Below are positions 28,088 to 37,462 of a DNA stretch of 64,000 bases, piece after piece. Within the stretch, counting starts at the first letter, position 1; each line of letters begins with the position of its first letter. The notes beneath the pieces were generated by a model. That model was not told the DNA's origin. It was given only the letters and a program-made list of their open reading frames with translations, and ran no database searches. Position numbers and translations under genes: made by a program. Source of the DNA: Maribacter sp. ACAM166 (GTDB taxonomy: Bacteria > Bacteroidota > Bacteroidia > Flavobacteriales > Flavobacteriaceae); assembly GCF_005771495.1 (NCBI RefSeq), contig NZ_VAUW01000017.1:18551-82550 (forward strand), in the 5' to 3' direction.

Positions 28088-29014
28088 ATGAATCAAAAAT
28101 ACGTTCAAACACTTTATGTTATTTTCTTAGCTTTTGTAGGTAGCGTACAAGGGCAAGAAATTCAAATTTTCACCATCACCGATTTTGATTTGAGAGGCAA
28201 CGTGAAATTTTGTCTGGTGAGTACCGATTATGGGAAAGAAGAATATGATTTCAATAAGCAGGGTTTTCTAACTAAATCAGTGACAAGATATAATGACATG
28301 GACTACGATGTGGTTTATTATAAGTACAGCGAAGGTGAATTGTCAGAGAAACGATCAGAATCTTATAGAAATAATGCGTTTGATCCAAGTACCTCTATAG
28401 CCCACTTTTACCAAATTGATTCTACGGAAAATATAAAAATACAGGAACGAATATTTTCTTATGATAAACAGTTCTTAGATGAATATGTGTATGAGTATGA
28501 TCAAGCTGGTGATATTGTGAGTATTCGAAGAACGAATAATGATGGAACGGATGTCACCCAAGTAGAGCATAAAAAAATTAATGGAGAATATACGGTAACC
28601 TATTTACTGAACGAGGTACCTTTAAAATCTATACGTACTTCTACATTAAAACCAAAAAATAAACCTCCTCAAAAAACTGTCCTCACAAAAGAATTTTTAA
28701 AGGGTGATGCCAATCAGGCATCTGAAGAGGTATTTAGTATTGAGGGGGAATTAATGGCACAACAAGATTTTAAGTATAACAATCAAGGTGAGAAGTTTGA
28801 ACCAACGGCTAGAACTACCTATGTGTATGATGATAATAGTATGTTAATCTCCGAGACGACTATATCTGGGATGAAAACTATTAAAAAAGAATATATATAC
28901 CAATACGATAGAGCTGATAATGGTAATTGGATCAAACAAATTGTCACCCCTGATAATACCTACAAAACTAGAAAAATAACGTATTACGTTTCCGAGCCAA
29001 AAGTAAAAGAATAA
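28088..29014 (+). CDS. Secreted protein of unknown function with YD-like repeats
   Basis: 308 residues with a signal peptide (TLYVIFLAFVGSVQGQ). The body is rich in short tyrosine/aspartate strands such as YGKEEYDF, VYEYDQAGDIVSI, FKYNNQGEKF, YVYDDNSMLI and YIYQYDRADNGNWIKQI, reminiscent of YD/RHS-type repeats, without a clear RHS core. Periplasmic or surface-located by the signal peptide. I do not recognise a named family. It ends 2 bases before the convergent acetyltransferase gene. Confidence 0.65.
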   Translation: MNQKYVQTLYVIFLAFVGSVQGQEIQIFTITDFDLRGNVKFCLVSTDYGKEEYDFNKQGFLTKSVTRYNDMDYDVVYYKYSEGELSEKRSESYRNNAFDPSTSIAHFYQIDSTENIKIQERIFSYDKQFLDEYVYEYDQAGDIVSIRRTNNDGTDVTQVEHKKINGEYTVTYLLNEVPLKSIRTSTLKPKNKPPQKTVLTKEFLKGDANQASEEVFSIEGELMAQQDFKYNNQGEKFEPTARTTYVYDDNSMLISETTISGMKTIKKEYIYQYDRADNGNWIKQIVTPDNTYKTRKITYYVSEPKVKE

Positions 29015-29016
29015 AT

Positions 29017-29580
29017 TTAGGGTCTAGTGGTTACATTACGCCATTCTTCGCGTAATAACCCATAACAACAGGTGTTTCTTTTAAAACCATTAAGTAAGTA
29101 CACATCTTTTCTTAGTATACCTTCTAAGGTACATCCTAATTTTTCAACTGCTTTTCTTGATTTACTGTTTCGTTCATCAATACGAAATTCTACTTTTTCA
29201 AAATCCATAGCCCCAAAAGCATAATCTAACATAAGAAGTTTCACTTGGTCATTCAATCCTGTGCCATGAAATTCTCGGCCAATCCAAGTTGAACCAATAT
29301 GTAAAACTTTATTTTTATGGTTCATGTTCATATATCTAGTACTTCCGGCATAGGCTTTCTGTAACTTATCATAAATTATAAAAGAGATGCTGGTGCCATC
29401 ATCTACTTGTTTTAAGGCTGTTTCAACATATTCCTTTAAAGTATTAGGCGTAGCAATATTTGAAGGAGAATATTGAACTAAATTATGTTGGGATGCAATA
29501 GAAATTAGTTCTTCGAAATTTTCAAGTGTTAGAGGTCTTAATACAACTCTCGCATTTTCTAAGATGAATAACGTGTTCAT
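29017..29580 (-). CDS. GNAT-family N-acetyltransferase (RimJ/RimL type)
   Basis: 187 residues. The N-terminal segment LRPLTLENFEELISIAS and the acetyl-CoA-binding region near 95-135 (IGSTWIGREFHGTGLNDQVK, then KVEFRIDERNSKSRKAVEKL) fit the Acetyltransf_3 type, which acetylates protein N termini or small amines. Substrate unknown. It overlaps the upstream hydrolase gene by 4 bases, forming a two-gene operon. Confidence 0.86.
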   Translation of the reverse strand: MNTLFILENARVVLRPLTLENFEELISIASQHNLVQYSPSNIATPNTLKEYVETALKQVDDGTSISFIIYDKLQKAYAGSTRYMNMNHKNKVLHIGSTWIGREFHGTGLNDQVKLLMLDYAFGAMDFEKVEFRIDERNSKSRKAVEKLGCTLEGILRKDVYLLNGFKRNTCCYGLLREEWRNVTTRP

Positions 29581-30224
29581 TTCGCTAAGTTATTAATGAT
29601 TTCTTTTTTCATTTCATGTCCGCCTTCAAAATCAATATGCTGAATCGTATCGCTAAATAATAAATCTACTTTTTCTCTTTCTACAATTAAGCGTTCTGGA
29701 GTGAGGTATTCATCTTTATCTCCTATAATTGATAGTATGTCGGTATTGAAATTTGATAAAAATTTAAAATCATCTTTTTTTAATTCATGCGGAATTCCAC
29801 CGGCATAAAGTACCAATTTGTTGCAACGTAGTTGTGTGTGTACCAAATAGCGCAAAGCAATTGAAACTCCTTGAGAAAATCCTAATACTATGATATTACA
29901 GTAGGTAGGAATTTCTTCATTAGTTAATACAGCATCGATATAATTGAAGAGATTGTTTGTTTCTTGTTTTGTATCTTCCTTAGTCAACCAGCTGGCACCT
30001 ACATGCTTGTATTTACTGTTTAAATAATATTTAGAAGGTGCTTGTGGTGCTATGATATAATTTTCATTCTTAGGGAGTTCATCAAAATACTTAAGAAAGT
30101 AACGGCTTAAAAAACCTATCCCGTGAAAAACTATCCAAACATTTTTGGTCTCATCAGACAAAGTATTTAAGGTTTCGTAGGTGTTAGACGAATTGTAAGT
30201 GACGTTGTTAATTTGGTTTTTCAT
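29577..30224 (-). CDS. Alpha/beta hydrolase (phospholipase/carboxylesterase-like)
   Basis: 215 residues with the nucleophile elbow VLGFSQGVSIALR (Ser near 119), an acid in IIGDKDEYLTP and a catalytic His in FEGGHEMKKE near the C terminus. It resembles the serine esterase family that includes carboxylesterase and lysophospholipase-like proteins. No signal peptide, so cytosolic. It shares an operon with the acetyltransferase gene (4-base overlap) and diverges from the menaquinone thioesterase gene 63 bases away. Confidence 0.82.
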   Translation of the reverse strand: MKNQINNVTYNSSNTYETLNTLSDETKNVWIVFHGIGFLSRYFLKYFDELPKNENYIIAPQAPSKYYLNSKYKHVGASWLTKEDTKQETNNLFNYIDAVLTNEEIPTYCNIIVLGFSQGVSIALRYLVHTQLRCNKLVLYAGGIPHELKKDDFKFLSNFNTDILSIIGDKDEYLTPERLIVEREKVDLLFSDTIQHIDFEGGHEMKKEIINNLAK

Positions 30225-30287
30225 AAGGCAGGCAATTCTCTTTAGCTTTTCAATTGATAATCTAATGCTTAATTTTACAAAAAAAAG

Positions 30288-30710
30288 ATGAACGACTACA
30301 AAGAAAAAATCCTAAAGATTTGTAACGAGACTTCTAAGAATACGTTAATGGAAACCTTAGAAATAGATTATATAGATGTTGGGGAGGATTTTTTGTTAGC
30401 TAAAATGCCAGTAACACCTAAAGTACATCAGCCAGATGGTGTTCTCCATGGTGGTGCAATGGTTGCTTTGGCCGAAAGTGTTGGTAGCGCAGCATCGTAC
30501 ATATTTTTAGATGCCAGCACGTATTTTGTGAGAGGTATTGAAATTTCTGCAAACCATGTTAAAAGCGTCAAAGAAGGTTATGTTTTTGCCAAGGCCATAA
30601 TTCTTCATAAAGGAAGAACAACGCAGTTATGGGAAATAAAGATTACCAATGAAGCGGGGGAGCTTGTTTCGCTTTGTAAATTAACAACAATTGCTTTACC
30701 AAAAGCCTAA
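30288..30710 (+). CDS. menI: Hotdog-fold thioesterase, probable DHNA-CoA thioesterase
   Basis: 140 residues of the PaaI/YbgC type with the conserved VHQPDGVLHGGAMVALAESV region (Asn/Glu active-site helix near 55-65) and a C-terminal GRTTQLWEIKITN strand. It is immediately upstream of menF, with the stop one base from menF's ATG, and so is the likely hydrolase of 1,4-dihydroxy-2-naphthoyl-CoA in menaquinone synthesis. The menI name rests on context; some of these enzymes have broad substrates. Confidence 0.78.
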   Translation: MNDYKEKILKICNETSKNTLMETLEIDYIDVGEDFLLAKMPVTPKVHQPDGVLHGGAMVALAESVGSAASYIFLDASTYFVRGIEISANHVKSVKEGYVFAKAIILHKGRTTQLWEIKITNEAGELVSLCKLTTIALPKA

Positions 30711-30711
30711 G

Positions 30712-31824
30712 ATGGTACAAGAAATTTTTGACCGGGCCGCGTCTTGTTTAGATGAAGGATTGCCTTTCGTTATCTATAGAAAACCCAATGCCTCACAATT
30801 GACTGCCATTTTTCAAAACAATAATGATATTCATTTTGTTGATGATTTTTCGGAATCCGGATTTGTTTTTGCTCCCTTCAATGTAAACGCTGATGCAATT
30901 CTTTTACATTCAGATGACCTCTTAACTGCTCCGGTTGAATTAAACCATACTTCACTAAAAGTTGATCAAGGTATTAGTTCTATTAATGAAACTGATAGGG
31001 AAGGTTACATGAAGCTAGTTACCAAGGCAATTGAGGAAATACGTAAAGGTGAATTTGATAAGGTAGTTCTATCTAGAAAAATTGTGATTGACTGTAATGT
31101 GTATCACTTTGAAATGTTTCAACGAATGTTGAATAAATATTCAAAGGCTTTTTGTTATCTATGGCATCATCCAAAAATTGGAACCTGGATGGGTGCAACA
31201 CCAGAAATTCTGATTAATACTAGAGGAGCAGAATTTACGACCATATCATTGGCGGGTACGCAAAGTTCGAATGAGTTTGTAAAACCTCAATGGACCAATA
31301 AGGAATTGAACGAACAGCAAATGGTTACCGATTATATAATAAAAGCATTAAAGGATGAGGTTAGTTCAATAACAACATCGGAAGTTGAATCTATTCAAGC
31401 AGGCCAACTTTGGCATCTACGAACAAAGTTGAACGGTAGGTTTGCACCCAATAAATTTGGTAATTTGCTTCGGGCTCTTCATCCTACACCCGCAGTTTGC
31501 GGTACGCCAATGGAAAAGGCGAGGAAATTCATTAGTGAAAATGAATTTTATGATCGTGCCTATTATACTGGTTTTTTGGGGGAATTAAACTTTAAAAATG
31601 AATTGTCAAGAAATAGGAATAGGCGAAATCAAGAAAATAGTGCGTATAGAAGTGTGGTGAACAAATCAGAACTTTTTGTTAACCTAAGATGTATGCAAGT
31701 ACATGCAGATAAAGTTTCAATTTATGTAGGTGGCGGAATTACAAGTGATTCAAATTATGAAAATGAATGGGATGAAACGGTTTTGAAAAGTAACACCATG
31801 TTTCGTGTGTTGAATGATAAATAG
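30712..31824 (+). CDS. menF: Isochorismate synthase
   Basis: From ATG 30712 the product has 370 residues; the open frame extends to a TTG at 30691, which would overlap the thioesterase gene and is less likely. The chorismate-binding domain shows FDKVVLSRKI, WMGATPEILI, FTTISLAGTQ and LHPTPAVCGTPMEKARKFI, with EFYDRAYYTGFLGE downstream. It converts chorismate to isochorismate, the first step towards menaquinone. It follows the thioesterase gene by one base and precedes menD. Confidence 0.94.
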   Translation: MVQEIFDRAASCLDEGLPFVIYRKPNASQLTAIFQNNNDIHFVDDFSESGFVFAPFNVNADAILLHSDDLLTAPVELNHTSLKVDQGISSINETDREGYMKLVTKAIEEIRKGEFDKVVLSRKIVIDCNVYHFEMFQRMLNKYSKAFCYLWHHPKIGTWMGATPEILINTRGAEFTTISLAGTQSSNEFVKPQWTNKELNEQQMVTDYIIKALKDEVSSITTSEVESIQAGQLWHLRTKLNGRFAPNKFGNLLRALHPTPAVCGTPMEKARKFISENEFYDRAYYTGFLGELNFKNELSRNRNRRNQENSAYRSVVNKSELFVNLRCMQVHADKVSIYVGGGITSDSNYENEWDETVLKSNTMFRVLNDK

Positions 31825-31834
31825 CATGAAGACT

Positions 31835-31867
31835 ATTGGGTAATACCCTGCTTAGGTCGTATTTTTG
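31835..31867 (+). promoter_or_regulatory. Bacteroidota-type promoter for menD
   Basis: attg (31835-31838), 21 bases, then tatttttg (31860-31867) fits the Bacteroidota -33/-7 consensus (TTG, TAnnTTTG). The -7 element overlaps the TTG at 31865, supporting the ATG at 31874 as the real start of menD. menF ends only 11 bases before it. Confidence 0.55.
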
Positions 31868-31873
31868 AAGTAC

Positions 31874-33625
31874 ATGAATTACTCTCTTATCCCCACGGCT
31901 CAAGCCATCGTACAGCATTGTCAGGCAAAGAATATTTCCAATATTGTGATTTCACCTGGTTCTAGAAATGCTCCGTTAATAATTGCGTTTACTGAGAATT
32001 CATTTTTTTCTTGTTATAGTATAGTTGATGAGCGTTGTGCGGCATTTTTTGCTTTGGGCATGGCGCAACAGTTACAAAAACCTGTTGTGGTACTATGTAC
32101 TTCGGGTAGCGCACTATTAAATTATTATCCGGCTGTAGCCGAGGCGTATTATAGTAATATTCCCTTGGTTGTGATTTCAGCCGATAGGCCATTATATAAA
32201 ATAGGAATAGGGGATGGGCAGACAATAAATCAGAAAAATGTCTATGAAAATCAAATAGGATATTCTGCTAATCTTAAGCAAGACGTAACCCATTCAACCG
32301 ATAAAATTCTGCAATATCGTCAAGAATGGATAAATGATAGGAATATCGATGAGGTTCAAAATGAAGTTCAAGAGTATAATGATTCCGAATTAAATAGGGC
32401 ATTTAATTTAGCTTTAACAGCTCAATGCCCTGTGCATATTAATGTACCGTTTGAAGAACCTTTATATGAAACTATTTTAGAGCCTAGTATAGCCTCACAT
32501 AGTAGTCCGGTTTCTACGCAAGAAGACGGTGATACTACTTTGCAGCTTCAAAAAGATATCTGGAGCCAAGCGACTAAGAAGATGGTATTAATAGGTGTAA
32601 ATGCACCAAATAGCATTGATGAAATAACACTTAAAAATCTTGCGAATGATCCAAGTGTGTTGGTGCTTACCGAAACAACGTCAAACTTATATCATTCTAA
32701 TTTCTTCAATAGTATAGATTCGATTATTACTCCTATTGAAATGAGTGAAAACCCTGAGATTCAGTTTAAAGCATTACAGCCTGAAGTTTTGGTGACTTTT
32801 GGCGGACTGATTGTGTCAAAAAAGATAAAAGCTTTTTTGCGTAATTTTTCACCAGAGCATCATTGGCATATTGGCAGTCATGAAGCCAACGATACATTTT
32901 TTTGTTTAGAAGAACATATTAAAATACCCGTCGCGTATTTTTTTAGAGAAATGTATGCGGATACAAAATCTATTAAAAGTAATTATTTTGATTATTGGAA
33001 TCAGGTAAAGAGGAATTATACGTTAAAAAAGATAGCATATTTGGAGAAAATTCCTTTTTCAGATTTTTTGGTTTTTAATGAAGTTTTAAAAGGGATACCG
33101 AATGATTATCTTTTGCAACTTGCCAATAGTTCTACGATTAGATACACCCAATTATTCGAATTGAACCCGACATTAAAGGTGTTTTGTAATAGAGGAACGA
33201 GTGGTATAGATGGTAGTACATCGACAGCTATTGGAGCATCAATAATAAGTGAAACACCAACGTTGTTAATTACTGGTGACTTAAGCTTTTTCTATGACAG
33301 CAACGCTTTATGGAACAATTATATCAACACGAATTTTAGAATTATAGTTGTAAATAATAAAGGAGGAGGTATTTTTAGAATCCTTCCTGGTAAAGAGAAT
33401 TCTGATGATTTTGAAACCTATTTTGAAACGCGTCACGAGTTAAATGCTGAACACCTTTGTAGCATGTTTGGGTTTGACTATCATACTACAAATTCTTCAG
33501 ATACACTTCAAGATCAATTGAATAGCTTTTTTGATGATTCGGGGCGACCTAAATTATTAGAAGTTTTTACACCGGCATTAATCAACGATAAAATTTTGAT
33601 TGATTATTTTCGTTTTATATCTTAG
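31874..33625 (+). CDS. menD: 2-succinyl-5-enolpyruvyl-6-hydroxy-3-cyclohexene-1-carboxylate synthase
   Basis: 583 residues from ATG 31874. The thiamine-diphosphate enzyme shows VISPGSRNAPLIIAFTEN, SIVDERCAAFFALGMAQQ and LCTSGSALLNYYPAVAEAYY near the N terminus. In the C-terminal domain it shows CNRGTSGIDGSTSTAIGAS and ITGDLSFFYDSNALW (the TDP/metal motif). It joins isochorismate to 2-oxoglutarate in menaquinone synthesis. The upstream TTG at 31865 lies inside the promoter. Confidence 0.96.
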   Translation: MNYSLIPTAQAIVQHCQAKNISNIVISPGSRNAPLIIAFTENSFFSCYSIVDERCAAFFALGMAQQLQKPVVVLCTSGSALLNYYPAVAEAYYSNIPLVVISADRPLYKIGIGDGQTINQKNVYENQIGYSANLKQDVTHSTDKILQYRQEWINDRNIDEVQNEVQEYNDSELNRAFNLALTAQCPVHINVPFEEPLYETILEPSIASHSSPVSTQEDGDTTLQLQKDIWSQATKKMVLIGVNAPNSIDEITLKNLANDPSVLVLTETTSNLYHSNFFNSIDSIITPIEMSENPEIQFKALQPEVLVTFGGLIVSKKIKAFLRNFSPEHHWHIGSHEANDTFFCLEEHIKIPVAYFFREMYADTKSIKSNYFDYWNQVKRNYTLKKIAYLEKIPFSDFLVFNEVLKGIPNDYLLQLANSSTIRYTQLFELNPTLKVFCNRGTSGIDGSTSTAIGASIISETPTLLITGDLSFFYDSNALWNNYINTNFRIIVVNNKGGGIFRILPGKENSDDFETYFETRHELNAEHLCSMFGFDYHTTNSSDTLQDQLNSFFDDSGRPKLLEVFTPALINDKILIDYFRFIS

Positions 33626-33659
33626 AGGTATTATAACCATTAATTATAACACACTAAAC

Positions 33660-34001
33660 ATGAGTAAAAGAGACGATTTAATTGAAAAGTATGCTGCGGA
33701 CATCAAAGATAAATTTGGTGAGAGTGCAGATATGGATTTACTTAAAAAAGTAACTGTAGGCTTAGGACCTTCAATTTACAATTTAGATGCTTCTAAGGTA
33801 TCTGGTGGTGATCAAAAGGAATTGGATACTGTTAAGAATAACTATTTGATTAAGAAATTAGGTCTTAATGATGGTTCTGAATTAGATGATGCAATTAAAG
33901 GTGTTATGGACAAGTATGGTTCCTCTAATAAAAATAAGCACAGAGCAGTTATTTATTACATGCTTTGTAAGCATTTTAAAAAAGCATCTATTTATAAATA
34001 G
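33660..34001 (+). CDS. DUF2853-family protein
   Basis: 113 residues from ATG 33660 (an upstream in-frame codon at 33600 lies inside menD and is not the start). The sequence SKRDDLIEKYAADIKDKFGE and the conserved NKHRAVIYYMLCKHFKK end identify DUF2853. Small cytosolic helical protein, function unknown. In Flavobacteriaceae it is regularly next to menD, as here (34 bases after the stop). Confidence 0.9.
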   Translation: MSKRDDLIEKYAADIKDKFGESADMDLLKKVTVGLGPSIYNLDASKVSGGDQKELDTVKNNYLIKKLGLNDGSELDDAIKGVMDKYGSSNKNKHRAVIYYMLCKHFKKASIYK

Positions 34002-34023
34002 CACAGCGCTGATTTGAAACTAT

Positions 34024-34058
34024 AGACCGTTACCATTTTGGTGACGGTCTTTTTTTTT
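34024..34058 (+). terminator. Rho-independent terminator after the DUF2853 gene
   Basis: agaccgttacc and ggtgacggtct pair over 11 bases (one mismatch) around atttt, followed by a run of nine T bases. Confidence 0.92.
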
Positions 34059-34097
34059 ACGGCTAGGTTTCTAGATTTTAAAATGTAATTTTGTAGT

Positions 34098-34934
34098 ATG
34101 ATAGAATTAGGACGTATAAATAATCTAGAAATCTTAAGGGATACCAGTGTCGGACTATTTTTGGGCGACGAAGAAGGTAACGACGTTTTGTTGCCAAATA
34201 AATATGTTCCTACCAATTATGAAATTGGTGAGAACATAAAGGTATTCTGTTACTTGGATTATGATGAAAGACCAGTGGCTACAACATTAGAGCCAGATAT
34301 AATGTTAGGGGAGTTCAGATTGCTTCAGGTTGCAGAAGTTAATGAGTTTGGTGCCTTTATGGAATGGGGTCTTGAAAAGCATCTTTTAGTTCCTTTTAGA
34401 GAGCAGCGCGTTAAAATGAAGGAAGGGCAATGGTATGTAGTTCATTGCTATTTAGACGAACGGTCAAGTAGATTAGTGGCATCCAATAAGTTGGATAAAT
34501 TTTTAAGTAATGATAGTGTCGACCTTAAAGTATGGGAGCAAGTAGATTTGGTGGTAACCAGACAGACCGATTTGGGCTGGGAAGTAATCGTTAACGAACG
34601 ACATAAGGGCCTAGTGTATTTCAATGAAGTCTTTAAACCAATTAATATTGGTGATGTAATACCCGGTTGTATTAAAACAATTCGAAATGATAATAAATTA
34701 GATATTTCCCTTCAACCCTTAGGGACTAAGGTATTGGAGCCAGCTGCAGCAAAGATTTTTGAAGTTCTAAAAGAAAATGGTGGGTTTTTAGCGCTGCACG
34801 ATAAATCTGCACCTGAAAAAATAAGGGATGTTTTTCAGATGAGTAAAAAAACGTTCAAGAAAGGCTTAGGAACTTTGTATAAGGATAGAAAAATTAAGAT
34901 GGAGTCGGACGGAATCACCTTAATTGAAGATTAG
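34098..34934 (+). CDS. CvfB-type S1-like RNA-binding protein
   Basis: 278 residues with the CvfB pattern: an N-terminal S1-like OB fold (IELGRINNLEILRDTSVGLF), a second S1 domain (EVNEFGAFMEWGLEKHLLVP), a third (DLGWEVIVNERHKGLVYFN, GDVIPGCIKTI) and a C-terminal winged helix (FQMSKKTFKKGLGTLYKD). It binds RNA; in Staphylococcus CvfB influences virulence gene expression, but the role here is unknown. A taattttg box (34086-34093) lies only 4 bases before the ATG, so the mRNA may have a very short leader. Confidence 0.9.
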   Translation: MIELGRINNLEILRDTSVGLFLGDEEGNDVLLPNKYVPTNYEIGENIKVFCYLDYDERPVATTLEPDIMLGEFRLLQVAEVNEFGAFMEWGLEKHLLVPFREQRVKMKEGQWYVVHCYLDERSSRLVASNKLDKFLSNDSVDLKVWEQVDLVVTRQTDLGWEVIVNERHKGLVYFNEVFKPINIGDVIPGCIKTIRNDNKLDISLQPLGTKVLEPAAAKIFEVLKENGGFLALHDKSAPEKIRDVFQMSKKTFKKGLGTLYKDRKIKMESDGITLIED

Positions 34935-35104
34935 TTTAAATTTGTCAGAAAAATATTAATTAATTGATTTGCAGATTTATATGCTAATTAAACCATAAGA
35001 TTTTTGTGATACTAGTCATTATATTTTATTTTTGAGGCAAATAAAAAGTTATTAATAATTTTTAACTTACATTTAGATTTAAGTATCAAATTTACAGTTG
35101 TTAT

Positions 35105-35713
35105 ATGCCTTTTATAGAAGAGAGTGATTTATTAGAATTACATAAAGATGTGGATAAAGCCCAAATTATCAATGAACGTCTTCTAGACCAAATAAAATAT
35201 AAGAATAGGGAATTAAAAAATAGTAAAATCCAGCGTAATATTTTTGCTGGGATTACAACTCTTTTTTTTATTGGTGGTTTAGCATTTACCTCTTTCACCG
35301 CAGGTTTGTCTAGTTCGGGTGGTTTTAATAGAAATACCTCAAATGATTTAGTTCTTACTTCTATTGATAGCGTAGATGCTATAAGAACGCGATTAGAAAG
35401 CTTAAAAGAGCAGAATGAAGAACTTAGCTTAGTAAAGGAATTTTATTTGGCCAAAGAGTTCTTGCAAAAAGAAAAGATATATTCAGTTCAAGTAAAATCA
35501 TTCGTTGATAATAACGTTACCCTAGCCTCCGAGGCACTTACAAATACGCTTTTCGTTAAAACAAACCCATTTTACTCTTATTCTTTAGGAAATTTTGAAA
35601 CCTTACAAGAGGCTCAGTCTTTTAGAAAACAGTTGGTTGATATAGGCTTCGGTGATGCCTTTGTAGCTTCATATCAAGATGGTAAACGAATACAGATAGA
35701 AGATCCTTTTTAG
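35105..35713 (+). CDS. Membrane-anchored coiled-coil protein with SPOR-like domain
   Basis: 202 residues. An N-terminal coiled coil (about 5-35), one transmembrane helix (IFAGITTLFFIGGLAFTSFT, near 45-65), a second coiled coil (about 90-120) and a C-terminal SPOR-like fold (YSVQVKSF, then YSYSLGNFETLQEAQSFRKQ and FGDAFVASYQDGKRI). SPOR domains bind denuded peptidoglycan at division sites, so a cell-envelope role is likely. It overlaps menA by one base. Confidence 0.75.
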   Translation: MPFIEESDLLELHKDVDKAQIINERLLDQIKYKNRELKNSKIQRNIFAGITTLFFIGGLAFTSFTAGLSSSGGFNRNTSNDLVLTSIDSVDAIRTRLESLKEQNEELSLVKEFYLAKEFLQKEKIYSVQVKSFVDNNVTLASEALTNTLFVKTNPFYSYSLGNFETLQEAQSFRKQLVDIGFGDAFVASYQDGKRIQIEDPF

Positions 35714-36621
35714 TGACTAAAGTTAATGCTTGGCTCAATGCGGCAAGACTTAGAACCCTTCCTTTATCTATTTCAGGTATACTTGTAGGTACTGCTATTG
35801 CAGCGTCTCAAGGATCAACAAATGTGGTAATTTTTGTTTTAGCGCTATGTACGACTATAGGACTTCAAATAACCTCTAATTTTGCCAATGATTATGGTGA
35901 TGGGGTTAAAGGAACCGATAATGAAGAAAGGGTAGGTCCTAAAAGGGCTTTGCAAAGCGGACTTTTAACAGCAAAACAACTTAAGAAAGGTATCTATATT
36001 AGCATTTTTATAAATAGTATACTAGTTGTTTTATTGGTGCTAACATCTTTTGGGTTAAGCCAAGTGTTATATCCCGCTTTGTTTTTGATATTAGGAGCTT
36101 TTGCAATTTGGGCCGCTATAAAATATACAGTTGGTGAATCAGCTTATGGTTACAATGGCCTTGGAGATATATTCGTTTTTATTTTCTTTGGCTTGGTAAG
36201 TGTTTTGGGGTCTATGTTTTTGAACCTCAAATCAATTTCCCTGATAGCATTTTTACCTGCAATTTCTATTGGTCTTTTGAGTGTAGGTGTTCTTAATCTA
36301 AATAATATGAGAGATTTTAAATCTGACAAGGCTGTAGGGAAAAACACCTTGGTTGTTAAGTTGGGTTTAGAAAAAGCAAAGACATACCATTATGCGTTGT
36401 TGAGCATCTCATTTTTATCTTTGTTTTATTTTTTATTAACAACAAACGGCACACTCTTGCGTTATGTATGTCTTATCGGATTTGTACCTGTGTTTATTCA
36501 CATGATTAAAGTATCGTTAACGAGTAATCAGGCAGATTTAGATCCAGAACTTAAAAAATTGGCCTTAAGTACCTTTTTCATTGCTCTGCTGTTTTTTATT
36601 AGTTATTTTTATTTTTTGTAA
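35713..36621 (+). CDS. menA: 1,4-dihydroxy-2-naphthoate octaprenyltransferase
   Basis: 302 residues, an integral membrane UbiA-family enzyme with about eight or nine helices. The diphosphate-binding aspartate motif appears as FANDYGDGVKGTDNEERVGP (near 56-75) and a second as LNNMRDFKSDKAVGKNTL. It attaches the prenyl chain to DHNA in the inner membrane. The start is GTG, sharing a base with the preceding stop codon. It is followed by a two-component regulator gene, not by menC. Confidence 0.95.
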   Translation: MTKVNAWLNAARLRTLPLSISGILVGTAIAASQGSTNVVIFVLALCTTIGLQITSNFANDYGDGVKGTDNEERVGPKRALQSGLLTAKQLKKGIYISIFINSILVVLLVLTSFGLSQVLYPALFLILGAFAIWAAIKYTVGESAYGYNGLGDIFVFIFFGLVSVLGSMFLNLKSISLIAFLPAISIGLLSVGVLNLNNMRDFKSDKAVGKNTLVVKLGLEKAKTYHYALLSISFLSLFYFLLTTNGTLLRYVCLIGFVPVFIHMIKVSLTSNQADLDPELKKLALSTFFIALLFFISYFYFL

Positions 36622-36648
36622 TTTTGAGTGTAACTTTCTAAACCATTT

Positions 36649-37416
36649 TTGACCTTGGAACAACCCATTAAAATTCTAATTGTTGAGGACAACGTGATTA
36701 TCGCAGATGACATGCAGTCCATGTTAGAGGAGATAGGATATGAAATTGTAGACAACGTAATTGTATATGAACAGGCAGTTGAAGTATTAAAAACACAGCA
36801 AGTAGATTTAGTTCTTATCGATATAATTTTAGCTTCCGATAAAACCGGTATAGATTTAGGAAAGCATATTCGAGAAAATTATGATATTCCATTCATTTTT
36901 GTAACGTCAAACTCTGACAGAGCAACTGTGGAGAACGCAAAGACAGTTAAGCCAAATGGATATTTGGTAAAACCATTTGAGCAACAAGACCTCTACACCT
37001 CTATTGAAATTGCTCTTTCCAATTTTATTTATGGCAAACAGAATGTAGCAAAGGGACTTTCTAGTGAAGTTGTCGAGAAAGATGTTCCTATGTCCAATTC
37101 TGTTTTAAAGGATTCAATATTTGTCAAGAAACAACATTTATATTATAGAATACAATTTGGAGATATTCAGTTTATAAAGGCTGACAATGTGTATTTAGAA
37201 GTAAATACGGTTGATAAAAAGTTTTTGGTTCGTTCTCCTTTAAAGGACTATTTAGAGAAGTTACCACAGAACAAATTTTATAGAGCTCATAAGTCTTACA
37301 TCGTTAATGTGGATCATATCGATGCTATCAATTCTAAGGATATTATGATTAACAATACGTTAATACCAATCTCAAAAGATTTCAAAGAATTTATAATATC
37401 GGCAATGAATTCATAA
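36649..37416 (+). CDS. LytTR-family response regulator
   Basis: 255 residues. Receiver domain (1-125) with ILIVEDNVIIADDMQSML, the phosphoacceptor Asp in LVLIDIILASDKTG (near 60), the Thr/Ser in FIFVTSNSDRA and LVKPFEQQDLY. The C-terminal LytTR domain (about 150-253) includes IQFIKADNVYLEV and FYRAHKSYIVNVDHIDAI and binds DNA direct repeats. The start is a TTG at 36649; alternatives are weak. Its partner may be the histidine kinase 400 bases downstream. Confidence 0.9.
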   Translation: MTLEQPIKILIVEDNVIIADDMQSMLEEIGYEIVDNVIVYEQAVEVLKTQQVDLVLIDIILASDKTGIDLGKHIRENYDIPFIFVTSNSDRATVENAKTVKPNGYLVKPFEQQDLYTSIEIALSNFIYGKQNVAKGLSSEVVEKDVPMSNSVLKDSIFVKKQHLYYRIQFGDIQFIKADNVYLEVNTVDKKFLVRSPLKDYLEKLPQNKFYRAHKSYIVNVDHIDAINSKDIMINNTLIPISKDFKEFIISAMNS

Positions 37417-37437
37417 AACAAACTGTTTATTTAACCC

Positions 37438-37462
37438 ATAAAAGCACCTTTTCGAGGTGTTT
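37438..37462 (+). terminator. Candidate terminator after the response regulator gene
   Basis: agcacct and aggtgtt pair around tttcg, followed by a T run. Confidence 0.8.
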